From an uncultured Candidatus Melainabacteria bacterium (GTDB lineage: Bacteria > Cyanobacteriota > Vampirovibrionia > Gastranaerophilales > Gastranaerophilaceae), in the NCBI GenBank assembly GCA_934718135.1, contig CAKUZW010000002.1, forward strand, positions 124,001-188,000: a stretch of DNA of 64,000 bases. Direction: 5' to 3'. Positions 25,509-34,000 of this stretch are shown here, in pieces. Positions within the stretch are counted from its first letter, which is position 1, and every line of letters begins with the position of its first letter. Made by a program: the position numbers and the translations under genes. Below the pieces are notes generated by a model that worked only from the letters and a program-made list of their open reading frames with translations, was not told where the DNA came from and ran no database searches.

Positions 25509-25712
25509 CTAATAAATACCAAAGTTTTCAAACATCTCAATAATTTTATTAATTTTGGTTTGTTCTTTCTGCCTTTGCCAATATTCCATGGTACGTTGGT
25601 GGCGTTGTTTTAGTTGAAAGATTTGTTTTTGTTTTTGAGTTTTACCAACTTTGCAAAAGTGCTTCAAATGCAAACATAGTGTGAAACTATAATATTCAAT
25701 AGTAGCGTTGCC
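25509..25712 (-). pseudogene. Truncated frame abutting the tRNA-Gly fragment
   Basis: A minus frame open from 25712 to the stop at 25509 encodes a plausible Gln/Lys-rich sequence (KTQKQKQIFQLKQRHQRTME, then YWQRQKEQTKINKIIEMF) with CLHLKHFC before it. It has no convincing start, and a stop lies within the tRNA-like region upstream. It looks like the 3' part of a gene cut at the element's right end. It could be chance. Confidence 0.3.
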
Positions 25713-25717
25713 TTATG

Positions 25718-25751
25718 TTGCCAAGGAGGATGTCGCGAGTTCGAGCCTCGT
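25718..25751 (+). repeat. 34-bp direct repeat, tRNA-Gly fragment (candidate att site, right)
   Basis: It is identical to 21122-21155 of tRNA-Gly. The bases before it (ATTCAATAGTAGCGTTGCC) resemble a decayed D-arm, but the acceptor stem is lost, so it is not a functional tRNA. Confidence 0.8.
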
Positions 25752-25817
25752 TGCTATGACTCTTTGCGAGATTTATCGAGCATTAGAGGCATAGTACCTA
25801 CTTGGCTCCCGCTCCAT
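25744..25817 (+). repeat. 74-bp direct repeat, right copy (interrupted tRNA 3' end)
   Basis: It begins in the tRNA fragment (AGCCTCGT), runs through a roughly 54-base hairpin-forming insert, and resumes with CTCCCGCTCCATAAAAAAGA, the exact 3' end and downstream bases of the intact tRNA-Gly. Thus it is a tRNA 3' end split by an insert between the T-arm and acceptor strand. Confidence 0.8.
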
Positions 25818-25847
25818 AAAAAAGAGAGTTTCAAAACTCTCTTTTTT
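25818..25847 (+). terminator. Intrinsic terminator after the tRNA-Gly fragment
   Basis: AAAAAAGAGAGTTT (25818-25831) pairs with AAACTCTCTTTTTT (25834-25847). It occupies the same place as the terminator after the intact tRNA but has a different stem sequence. Confidence 0.85.
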
Positions 25848-25885
25848 ATTGTCTATTTTTGTGGGTAATATGTCCTTTATTTTTA

Positions 25886-26683
25886 TTAGGCAGTTGCTTT
25901 ACCTGCAAGAAATGATATGGTTGCGGCAATTGCTCCTGCTGCTAGACCTATTATACCGGCTTTGCCTTTCAGTTTACCGATTTTTCTTGCAGCGGCAAAT
26001 GTCAGACCTCCTATTGCGGCTGAACCCGTAAGTCGACCGATATTTTGAGAAGTTTTTTCGCCTGTTCCAACCGGTTGACCTGTGATTTGAGAAATATTGT
26101 CTTCTGCTGAATTTCTGAAATATGCCCCAAAGGTCAATGATTGTAACAATCCTTGAGTGAATGATCCATGGCTGTTATCTCGCAAGTCTTGAACAAGTGA
26201 TTTACCTCCGTTCATCTGAGAATAGAGAGATTTTGCCCTTGCTTGAACTTCCTGTTCTGTTCCATCTCCATAAGCATTTCGAACACTTTCAACAAATGCC
26301 TTATATGCTATTTGAATTTGATCCTGCTCATTTTGCATTATTTTATCTTTTAAGTTTGCGGCAGCACCCTGAATACCTTCAACAGAGGCATTTATTCGCA
26401 TATCTGCATTTCGTTGCATTTTTTGTTGATCAATATTGTAATCAATATTGAACTTTTGGAACTGCTTCATATTATCAAACATTTGTTGATTATTCATGCC
26501 CATTCCACCCATCATTGGTGTCATTGGCATCATTCCTCCGCTAAATATGCTTCCACCCATACTCATCGGGTACATACTGTAATCAATATCTAAGTCATCA
26601 AAATTAGACATTGTATATGGTTGAGTATATTGAAACGAACTTGATGGATTAACACCATTTAGTGCATTTACATTACTGTCCAT
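25886..26683 (-). CDS. Unknown Met/Gly-rich protein with C-terminal glycine-zipper membrane region
   Basis: This 265-residue protein starts after TTGGAGG. The N-terminal 75 residues are low-complexity, rich in Met, Gly, Asn and Ser (SGGMMPMTPMMGGMGMNNQQ). A helical middle follows, and the C-terminus has small-residue hydrophobic helices (TGSAAIGGLTFAAARKIG; GIIGLAAGAIAATISFLAGK). The design suggests a membrane-inserting or pore-like tail. It is a lone gene on its strand, divergent from the TPR gene. No known family is recognised. Confidence 0.65.
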   Translation of the reverse strand: MDSNVNALNGVNPSSSFQYTQPYTMSNFDDLDIDYSMYPMSMGGSIFSGGMMPMTPMMGGMGMNNQQMFDNMKQFQKFNIDYNIDQQKMQRNADMRINASVEGIQGAAANLKDKIMQNEQDQIQIAYKAFVESVRNAYGDGTEQEVQARAKSLYSQMNGGKSLVQDLRDNSHGSFTQGLLQSLTFGAYFRNSAEDNISQITGQPVGTGEKTSQNIGRLTGSAAIGGLTFAAARKIGKLKGKAGIIGLAAGAIAATISFLAGKATA

Positions 26684-26862
26684 ACCTAACCTCCAAAAAT
26701 ATATTAACCTTTTAACCTACCTTACTTATATAAACAATTTTTCTTTAACAAAATTGCGTAATAAAAAGATATTGTTAAAATATGTTACATTATTTAGTTG
26801 ATGTAGGATGTTAAATTCTTGATTATCATATATAAAGAACCGGTTATAAGGATATAAGTATT

Positions 26863-28011
26863 TTGAAAAAATTGTTATCAGGATTATTTTCATTATTTGT
26901 ACTTGCAGCAATTTGTGTTGCAGTATATTTTAACCAACAATTTGTCAAAATTCAACTAAACAAAGTTCAAGGGATGTATTATGTTTATAAAGGCGACAAA
27001 GCTTACAAACAAATGGACACCCAAAAAGCGATAAGTTTTTATAATAAAGGATTGAAATTATATCCCGAACACTATGGAGCTTGGTACAATTTGGGTAACA
27101 TCTATGTAGAATATGAGGATTATTATTCTGCACTATACGCTTATTCTCAATCTTTTAAATATAATCCCAAAATGATGATTGCAAGAATGAATTACGGCAT
27201 TATTGCAACTCAAAAACTCGGAGATTTTGATTCAGCCCTGAACCAATACAATAAAATTCTACAAACAAAACGTCATTTACTTTCGATTCCTTATGTTTAT
27301 AACAACAAGGTCAGTTACAAAGAAAATAGAGCAATTGCTTATTATAATATTGGTGTAACTTACAGAATGAAGTCCTTGTATTCAAATGATAACTGGGAAT
27401 TGCAACGAAAATATTTAGCAAAAGCGATTGATGCTTATAAAAAGTCAATCAAAATTAACCCTAAAAGTTATGATGCACAATTCAATTTAGGATTAGCTTA
27501 TCACATTTCAGGGAATTATGATGATGCCGGAAGGTGTTATTGTCGAGCAATAAACATTGCACCGATGAATTATGAAGCTCATTACAATTTAGCGGTCTTA
27601 CTGCGTAAACTTGGGCACTACAAAGAAGCTTATGATGAAATAGACAAAGCTTCCACTCTGATAACCGCTCTAGACGAAAACTCCGCAACTCAACAGTATG
27701 TTGCAATTGTTATGAACGATATTACCCGCAATGTTTACCAAAACGAAGAATATAAAAAATATCTTCAATCAATTTTGACAGAAGAAGAATCCAAAACAAA
27801 ACAGCACATGGCTAAAAAAGACAAAGATATTAAAACAAAAGAAACCAAAGAGGATAAAAAGAAGGAAACAATTACATCCACAGGAATTAATTTTGTTAAT
27901 GGTAAAGTAGTTGCGACCGAAGAACTGGATAAAGCAATGTTAGACAATTTTGGGAAATGTCCGTCAATGACATACTTCCGCTCAAGTTATGATGACAGTG
28001 ATGTATTTTAA
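26863..28011 (+). CDS. Membrane-anchored TPR protein
   Basis: The gene begins at TTG (KKLLSGLFSLFVLAAICVAV is an N-terminal membrane anchor), with AAGGAT upstream. The 382-residue protein then has at least five TPR units, seen as AWYNLGNIYVEYEDYYSALY, ARMNYGIIATQKLGDFDSAL, AYYNIGVTYRM, AQFNLGLAYHISGNYDDAGR and AHYNLAVLLRKLGHYKEAYD. The tail is Lys/Glu-rich and low complexity. It would sit in the inner membrane with TPRs outside, organising partners. It may be co-transcribed with the next gene 110 bases downstream. Confidence 0.85.
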   Translation: MKKLLSGLFSLFVLAAICVAVYFNQQFVKIQLNKVQGMYYVYKGDKAYKQMDTQKAISFYNKGLKLYPEHYGAWYNLGNIYVEYEDYYSALYAYSQSFKYNPKMMIARMNYGIIATQKLGDFDSALNQYNKILQTKRHLLSIPYVYNNKVSYKENRAIAYYNIGVTYRMKSLYSNDNWELQRKYLAKAIDAYKKSIKINPKSYDAQFNLGLAYHISGNYDDAGRCYCRAINIAPMNYEAHYNLAVLLRKLGHYKEAYDEIDKASTLITALDENSATQQYVAIVMNDITRNVYQNEEYKKYLQSILTEEESKTKQHMAKKDKDIKTKETKEDKKKETITSTGINFVNGKVVATEELDKAMLDNFGKCPSMTYFRSSYDDSDVF

Positions 28012-28121
28012 ATAAGTGTTAACATTTTGTAACAAATAAAGGCAAAATTCTAAAGTTTCCACAAAATAATCCGTAAATAAGAATAAGATTACGAAGATTA
28101 CGAAAGGAAAGACTTAGAACA

Positions 28122-29639
28122 ATGGGACTTGCCGCATCACAAGGTAGACTATTATGTATGACTGCAAGATTGTCAAACAATGAGTTTGAACAACAGTCTA
28201 TTGCATATTCAAAACAACGTCTTTCTGATGATTCTGAACAGATTAACGATAAATATCTTGATGCTTTAAGCCAAACTAAGTACCAAATCCTAACAGGTTA
28301 TAACGGTACAGAAGCTTGTTATTCTGATTTAAGTTACAACCAATTGACAGGTTTGAATTCAGTTGCAACAGGAAAACAATATTTGGTAAAAACAAATAAT
28401 GGTAAAGTTCTTGTATCTCAAGATGTTGCAAATGCTTATAAAAAAACAAATGGGGACTACAACAGATTTTTGAAAGAATTAGGTTACACTCAAGCAAACA
28501 TTGATGTTACAAAACAAGCAACATCAGAAGATGCAATCCATAATGCTTGGGACAAATATCTTGTATCAATCGGCAAAAGTATTGATGATATGGATAGCCA
28601 ACATATTTTATCATTTGGTTACACTTCATTCAGTGATGAATCATTTGACGGGTTCCCTACATTCAATTCAGCTTATGCTGCAACTGCTGACGGTAAAGAA
28701 ACTTTGAATTTATTTAAAGATAACGAAGGTTATTACACAAATAGAGTTGCTGTAGAAGCAAGACAATACACAGATGAAAATGGAGAAACTCAAACCGGAG
28801 TATTCTACCAAACTAAAGAGCAAGAAGGAACTAATAATTATACCCAATTATTTGATGTAACTTATAATACAGCAACTTCAAAATTCACTTACACAAACGC
28901 TGAAGGTAAAGAGATTGAAACAGATGTTCTTTACGCAAGTGAAGGTAAGGACGGACTTGCTGTCGTAAGCGAAAATCAAAAAAATTACTTAACAAAAAAT
29001 GCATCAGGAACTTATTCTTCAGAAACAGGTATCGAATATACAGTAACTGATACACCTAAAGCTCTTAATTTTGAAGGAACAACTCAAGATCAGAGAGATT
29101 TGTATGATTATGCGGTAGCTTTAACGGAAGCATATTATAACAATTCAAATTCTGCAACTACAACAAACTTGAAATACAATGCAGAAACCGTAAATTATTA
29201 CAAAAATATTTTCAATGAAATGAGAACTTCAGGCTATACAACATTAGCTGAATCATATTCAGATAAGTTGTCAAAAACCACATCAACAAGTGGTATGACA
29301 TCTGAAAACAAAATTTTCCAAGATTCAGAATGGTTCGTAAAACAATTAAAATCCGGAAACTTGGTATTGTCATATTTTTCAACAACTGAAAAATCATTTA
29401 TCGGCACAACACTAGATGATGATGAATCAATTACGGAAAAAGAAGACAAATCTGCAATTGCAATCGCAGAACAAGAATACAACACAAGTATGGATAGAAT
29501 AGAAAATGAAGAAAAACAATTCGATATGCAATTGAACAAATTGGAATCTGAACACTCTGCACTTCAAACAGAATATGAATCCGTACAAAAAGTAATTAGT
29601 AAAAACGTTGAAAAATCATTCAATATATTCAATGCATAA
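28122..29639 (+). CDS. Unknown protein of the MGLAASQxRLL type
   Basis: The 505-residue protein begins MGLAASQGRLLCMTARLSNN, an N-terminus I associate with a group of lineage-type proteins that recall flagellar-hook-linked or surface proteins but have no assigned function. Helices at both ends (FEQQSIAYSKQRLSDDSEQI and MDRIENEEKQFDMQLNKLES) flank a large Thr/Asn/Tyr-rich beta-like centre. There is no signal peptide. The paired terminal helices are reminiscent of flagellin-like or hook-like axial proteins; this is only an analogy. AGGAAAG precedes the ATG. Confidence 0.6.
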   Translation: MGLAASQGRLLCMTARLSNNEFEQQSIAYSKQRLSDDSEQINDKYLDALSQTKYQILTGYNGTEACYSDLSYNQLTGLNSVATGKQYLVKTNNGKVLVSQDVANAYKKTNGDYNRFLKELGYTQANIDVTKQATSEDAIHNAWDKYLVSIGKSIDDMDSQHILSFGYTSFSDESFDGFPTFNSAYAATADGKETLNLFKDNEGYYTNRVAVEARQYTDENGETQTGVFYQTKEQEGTNNYTQLFDVTYNTATSKFTYTNAEGKEIETDVLYASEGKDGLAVVSENQKNYLTKNASGTYSSETGIEYTVTDTPKALNFEGTTQDQRDLYDYAVALTEAYYNNSNSATTTNLKYNAETVNYYKNIFNEMRTSGYTTLAESYSDKLSKTTSTSGMTSENKIFQDSEWFVKQLKSGNLVLSYFSTTEKSFIGTTLDDDESITEKEDKSAIAIAEQEYNTSMDRIENEEKQFDMQLNKLESEHSALQTEYESVQKVISKNVEKSFNIFNA

Positions 29640-29693
29640 AATCATTTAACTTATATTTTTCCCCTACACATTAATTTTCGTAACTTTTTCCCT

Positions 29694-29722
29694 GCCACTT
29701 GTCAAAAAAGTGGCTTTTTTTT
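29694..29722 (+). terminator. Intrinsic terminator
   Basis: GCCACTT (29694-29700) pairs with AAGTGGC (29708-29714) and is followed by eight T. It separates the 28122 gene from the converging AsmA-like gene. Confidence 0.85.
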
Positions 29723-29723
29723 A

Positions 29724-32528
29724 TTACTTAATCTTTTTTAGTGTAGACAAGAAATTGTTTTGAACAATATCACCGTCAACTTTTGTCAAAAATATTTGAC
29801 AATCCTTGTCATCCGCCTCAATTGGAGGAAGCTGAGAAATTTCAGCAGAATAGTAATTGCTGTCATTTCTTGTACTTAATGGAATTCTATTTGCAAGAGC
29901 ATTAAGAGAAATGTTTCTCAAAAATCCATACATTCCCTTTTTGTTGTTTGAAAATTTTGTATAAATTCTTAGGGCCGCATCTTGTTTTTCGATATCATAA
30001 CGTCCAATGATGAATGAACTCAACTGTGGAGCTTTGGATTTAATCATCATTCGTTCGGCTACATTATTTTTCAAATGAATATCACCGTCAATTTGGTCGA
30101 ATTTCCCCTCTGGAACTGAAACAAGTTCAGATAAAGAAGATAGGCTCATCATTGTAAGCGGGTTTCTAAATAATGATGCAACATTTAGGGCATATTGTAC
30201 AAGTCCTATTTTTGCGATTACACCGTTGTAAACTCTAAATTGAATTCTTCCGTTCAATTTTAGAGAATCATCAGTGTTCAATTCTAAAAGTCCGCTTGCT
30301 TTTCCATTGATTTCTTTTGGAAGATTTAACAATGTTGTCGCAAGCAAATCGGAATCAACATTGATAAGTGCAAGCCAAATATTATATTTATGATTTTTCA
30401 AATCGCAATCTATCTTTGCAGTTGTTTGTCCTTCTGCAAAATCAAATTTGTCCGCAGTAATTTTTAACATACTGTGTTTATCGAGAGTCAATTTTGCAAC
30501 CGCATCCGCAAAATGAATATTTTTATAGAATCCTTCCTTAACTTTTAAAATACACTCTTCAACAATCAAATTAGCCAAATCAAAAGTTTGAGCATCATCA
30601 TCTGTTTCTGTATCTTCTGTGTTATTTTCAAGAGATTTTTCAACCGCTGCTTTAACATCAGTTGAAGCTTCATCACTTGGATTTTGATTATTGAAAGCTT
30701 TAAGATATTTTTCGACATCAATTTTATCCAGAGATAATGTAATATTTTTAACAACTATCGGGAATTTTATTTCATTAACAATAACCCCTGACATATCATA
30801 AGTTGAGCGTCTATATCGCCCATCGGATTTTATATGCAAATGATCATCATCCGTTTTTAATTCTGCGGATTTTATAAATAATCTTTGACTTGGAACAGCA
30901 ACTTTATCCATTTTCATATTGCCAATAAGATATGGATATTTTCCGGTATTTATAACTTTGATATGTCCTGTAAAAGTCCCGTTCTTGAATAGTTTTTCCT
31001 TGATTAACATATTCACAAAACCGCTTGGCATTGGTTTTGGAAGATTTAGCCCAAAATCTTTGACAAATGTTTTGCCGTTTGAAAAGTCAATATTTGAACT
31101 AAAACTAACTATTGGAATTCTTTCACCTTTGATATGATTGTCCGGATTTTCAGCATAATAATCAATTGATTTTATGTTAAGCAGCATATTTTCAAAATGC
31201 ATTTTGGCAACCATAACACGAGTTGCAAGATTGTTCATAAAAGATTCATCTCCATCTGCAACAAACCCGTTACCTTTTTCGAATTTATATAGCCACAATA
31301 AATCAATTTTGTTATATTTTGATTTTAAAACAACACGAGTATCAGCTTTACCTGTAATTTCGAGAGGATACCCAATCATTTTTGACAAATAATTTTTAGA
31401 AAAATCATTTGTTACAACAGCATTGCCGACCAAGTTTGTATCAACAGATTTCAGATAATCTTTAACTTCACCTGAAAAATCCATGGTATTTGATTTTTTG
31501 TTGTTATAGTAACCTTTAAAATCTTTCAGAACAACTTTTTTACTGTCTAATTTAACATTTCCTTGCGTTAATAATATAGGCAAATTGCTAAACGGAATTA
31601 ATTTAAATGACAATCTGTTTAATTTCACATCACCGTTTAAACTTTTATTTGTCACATTGAATTTAAAATCAAAATTTCCGTCAATATCTTTGAAATATGC
31701 AAGTTGTTCCCCTAAATTATTCTCTATGATTTGAGAATTGAGCAAATCAATCAAATATGGAATTGAAAAATTTTTAGATGCGAAATTTAAATTGTAATTA
31801 TTTTTCTTGTCTAAATATCCGCTAAAGTTGAAATTTGATTTATTAATATTTACAAGAGAATTTTCAAAAACAATTCTATCTTTGTCTTTTATATAAACTC
31901 TATTAAAATCCGAAGATGTCACATGTAACTTGTTTTTACCCTTTGTAATATCAATACTTGCGATATATCTAAGGTGTTTTTTGATTGTATCATCTTCAAT
32001 TTTTAGTTTTTTACCGTTAAATTTGATAAAAGTATTTTTGTCTAAATTATACAAAACATCCGCATTTTCAACCGCTAAAACAGAAGAATACCAATCAATT
32101 TTCCAATCACTTTGACCTGTAGATTTTTGTTTAAAAACAGGCAAATCTAAAACTTTATTTACATCAACAAATAAATTGTTCAATGTAATTTTATCAATAA
32201 TAATATTCTTTTTTCGAATTTGAGAAAGCGAAATATCAGTGTTAAGTTCATCAATATCTGCCAAAAGTTTTTTGTTTTTTGAGGTTAACTTTATTTCTTT
32301 AACATAAAAATTTATTTCTGGAGATAAGGATGTCGCAAGTTTTGGCTTTTCAATTTCAACATCTGCTCCGAGTGTTTTAGATGCAACATCTTCTACATAA
32401 CTGATTACTTTTTGGTTTGAAACGGCCCAAGGCAAAACTTTCAAATACAAAACAAACGGTAATATACCCAAAATCAAGGCAAATACAAATGTTACGGATA
32501 AAAAAGTTACAACTGATTTTACTCTCAT
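29724..32528 (-). CDS. AsmA-like / DUF3971-type envelope protein
   Basis: This 934-residue protein has an N-terminal membrane anchor (FVFALILGILPFVLYLKVLP) followed by about 900 residues of repeating beta strands (LNTDISLSQIRKKNIIIDKI; FSGEVKDYLKSVDTNLVGNA; KINGKASGLLEL-like runs). The C-terminal part, with RIQFRVYNGVIAKIGLVQYA and PEGKFDQIDGDIHLKNNVAE, matches the AsmA-like C-terminal region of the AsmA/TamB/YhdP superfamily. These proteins form bridges thought to move lipids to the outer membrane. It supports a didermic cell. It is a single gene, divergent from the WG-repeat protein. Confidence 0.8.
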   Translation of the reverse strand: MRVKSVVTFLSVTFVFALILGILPFVLYLKVLPWAVSNQKVISYVEDVASKTLGADVEIEKPKLATSLSPEINFYVKEIKLTSKNKKLLADIDELNTDISLSQIRKKNIIIDKITLNNLFVDVNKVLDLPVFKQKSTGQSDWKIDWYSSVLAVENADVLYNLDKNTFIKFNGKKLKIEDDTIKKHLRYIASIDITKGKNKLHVTSSDFNRVYIKDKDRIVFENSLVNINKSNFNFSGYLDKKNNYNLNFASKNFSIPYLIDLLNSQIIENNLGEQLAYFKDIDGNFDFKFNVTNKSLNGDVKLNRLSFKLIPFSNLPILLTQGNVKLDSKKVVLKDFKGYYNNKKSNTMDFSGEVKDYLKSVDTNLVGNAVVTNDFSKNYLSKMIGYPLEITGKADTRVVLKSKYNKIDLLWLYKFEKGNGFVADGDESFMNNLATRVMVAKMHFENMLLNIKSIDYYAENPDNHIKGERIPIVSFSSNIDFSNGKTFVKDFGLNLPKPMPSGFVNMLIKEKLFKNGTFTGHIKVINTGKYPYLIGNMKMDKVAVPSQRLFIKSAELKTDDDHLHIKSDGRYRRSTYDMSGVIVNEIKFPIVVKNITLSLDKIDVEKYLKAFNNQNPSDEASTDVKAAVEKSLENNTEDTETDDDAQTFDLANLIVEECILKVKEGFYKNIHFADAVAKLTLDKHSMLKITADKFDFAEGQTTAKIDCDLKNHKYNIWLALINVDSDLLATTLLNLPKEINGKASGLLELNTDDSLKLNGRIQFRVYNGVIAKIGLVQYALNVASLFRNPLTMMSLSSLSELVSVPEGKFDQIDGDIHLKNNVAERMMIKSKAPQLSSFIIGRYDIEKQDAALRIYTKFSNNKKGMYGFLRNISLNALANRIPLSTRNDSNYYSAEISQLPPIEADDKDCQIFLTKVDGDIVQNNFLSTLKKIK

Positions 32529-32587
32529 AATATTAAAATTTATTTTTACTTACTAATAACAAAAATATTATAACATAACAAATTTTA

Positions 32588-32596
32588 TGCTATCAT
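32588..32596 (+). promoter_or_regulatory. Extended -10 predicting a leaderless mRNA
   Basis: TGC-TATCAT (-10 at 32591-32596) ends six bases before ATG 32603, and no ribosome site is present. Confidence 0.55.
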
Positions 32597-32602
32597 CATA
32601 AT

Positions 32603-33505
32603 ATGAAGAAACTCCTGATATTGACAACTTTACTCATTATGTTTGGATTTGTGCCACCTAATTGTATGGCACAACAAGATCAAATGCAACAGAATGCTAT
32701 TCTCTTTACTCAAAATGAGCGTTGGGGAGCAAAAGACGAGAACGGAAATATCTTAATCCAACCAATCTATAAAAAAATGATTAGATTGGGAAATAATTCT
32801 TGGATTGTCCAAAATAGAAAGAACAAATTCGGACTTATTGATAATACCGGAAAAGAACTTGTTCCGATAAAATACTTACACGCAGATAGAGTTGTTTCAA
32901 AATTTGCCAAGTTTGGAAATTCCAATGACTACGGAATCTATGATGAATTCGGCAATGTTGTAGTTGAACCGATATATTCAAAAGTAGATATTTTATTTGG
33001 CAAAATGTTTTTGACCTACAAGAATTATAAGTATGGAATTGTAGGTTATGACGGAAAAGTTATTTTAGAAAATGAATTTGATGATATTTATATGCCAAAG
33101 CCCAGTGTTATGAGAATTTTGTATAACGGACAATGGTATGAACTTGAACAGGTTAATGCTGAAACATTAACTCTTCCTGCGGATGCTAAGCATACACTTG
33201 CGACTAAAGAGGATTTGAATTTCTATAATATAGTAGTGAATACAGGTGCTATGACAGGCTATTCTGTTTTAACTTTTTCAGATTATTTGATTAAATTATT
33301 TTCATCAATTTCTCCCGCTCATGAAGACACAATTGATGAACTTATGTTATCACAAGGAGCTGAAACCGTTTCAATCTTTATGAAATTGTCTTGGCTTCCA
33401 AAATATCCTGTAACTTATGTAAAAAAATATTATCAAAATGTTCGAAATCCGAACAACGGCCCACTATCAAATGTCAGACGAGAACTCAAGAACCAAATTA
33501 AGTAG
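32603..33505 (+). CDS. Secreted WG-repeat protein
   Basis: The 300-residue protein has a signal peptide (MKKLLILTTLLIMFGFVPPN, cleavage after CMA). WG-type repeats follow: WGAKDENGNILIQPIYKKM, FGLIDNTGKELVPIKY, YGIYDEFGNVVVEPIYSKV and YGIVGYDGKVILENEFDDI. WG repeats form beta structures in periplasmic or surface proteins of unknown partners. The C-terminal third is unrelated and helical. The gene sits 12 bases before the Lrp-type regulator. Confidence 0.85.
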   Translation: MKKLLILTTLLIMFGFVPPNCMAQQDQMQQNAILFTQNERWGAKDENGNILIQPIYKKMIRLGNNSWIVQNRKNKFGLIDNTGKELVPIKYLHADRVVSKFAKFGNSNDYGIYDEFGNVVVEPIYSKVDILFGKMFLTYKNYKYGIVGYDGKVILENEFDDIYMPKPSVMRILYNGQWYELEQVNAETLTLPADAKHTLATKEDLNFYNIVVNTGAMTGYSVLTFSDYLIKLFSSISPAHEDTIDELMLSQGAETVSIFMKLSWLPKYPVTYVKKYYQNVRNPNNGPLSNVRRELKNQIK

Positions 33506-33517
33506 GAGAAAATATCA

Positions 33518-34000
33518 ATGAGAGAAGAATTGTTATCCTTAATTGAAAAAAACAGTAAAATGAACCTTAAAGAACTTTCCGTTCTTCTTGGTGCAGATGA
33601 GTTGGAAGTTGCAAACGAACTTGAATCACTTGAAAAAGAAGGCGTAATTTGTGGCTACCATACCTTGATTGATTGGGATAAAACAAAATGTGAAAAGGTT
33701 ACAGCCCTAATTGAAGTTCGAGTTACACCTCAAAGAGGACAAGGTTTTGACAAAATTGCCGAAAGGATTTATAACTATCCGGAAGTTCGTTCGGTTTACC
33801 TTATTTCAGGAGGTTTTGACCTGCTTGTGACATTAGAAGGAAAAACATTGAAAGAAATTTCAACATTTGTTTCTGACAAATTGTCTACCCTAGACACGGT
33901 TTTGAGTACAGCCACTCACTTTATTCTAAAAAAATACAAAGACCACGGCACAATTTTAGATAAAAAACATGAAGACGAAAGGGAAATTATTACTCCATGA
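33518..34000 (+). CDS. Lrp/AsnC-family transcriptional regulator
   Basis: The 160-residue protein has an N-terminal winged helix (LLSLIEKNSKMNLKELSVLL) and a C-terminal RAM/ActD ligand domain (KVTALIEVRVTPQRGQGFDK; VRSVYLISGGFDLLVTLEGK). Its stop overlaps the aminotransferase ATG (ATGA), so the two genes are coupled. It probably senses an amino acid handled by the aminotransferase and controls this operon. The ribosome site is TAGGAG. Confidence 0.9.
   Translation: MREELLSLIEKNSKMNLKELSVLLGADELEVANELESLEKEGVICGYHTLIDWDKTKCEKVTALIEVRVTPQRGQGFDKIAERIYNYPEVRSVYLISGGFDLLVTLEGKTLKEISTFVSDKLSTLDTVLSTATHFILKKYKDHGTILDKKHEDEREIITP

Larger units (their letters stand above)
21167..25817. mobile_element. 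Putative decayed element integrated at tRNA-Gly
   Basis: About 4.65 kb is bracketed by an intact tRNA-Gly on the left and a tRNA-Gly 3' fragment on the right, with a second 74-bp direct repeat inside both ends. Inside lie three unknown-type genes (JAB-like, PNFGA protein, FlhA-C-like protein) and a 35-codon tyrosine recombinase remnant. This is the architecture of an integrated element that lost its integrase. A tandem-tRNA decay origin is the alternative. Confidence 0.55.

Noticed and set aside
25696..25816. A second tRNA-Gly gene
   Set aside because: Only the anticodon-to-T-arm part is intact; the 5' acceptor strand is lost and the 3' end is split by a 54-base insert, so it cannot fold as a tRNA.
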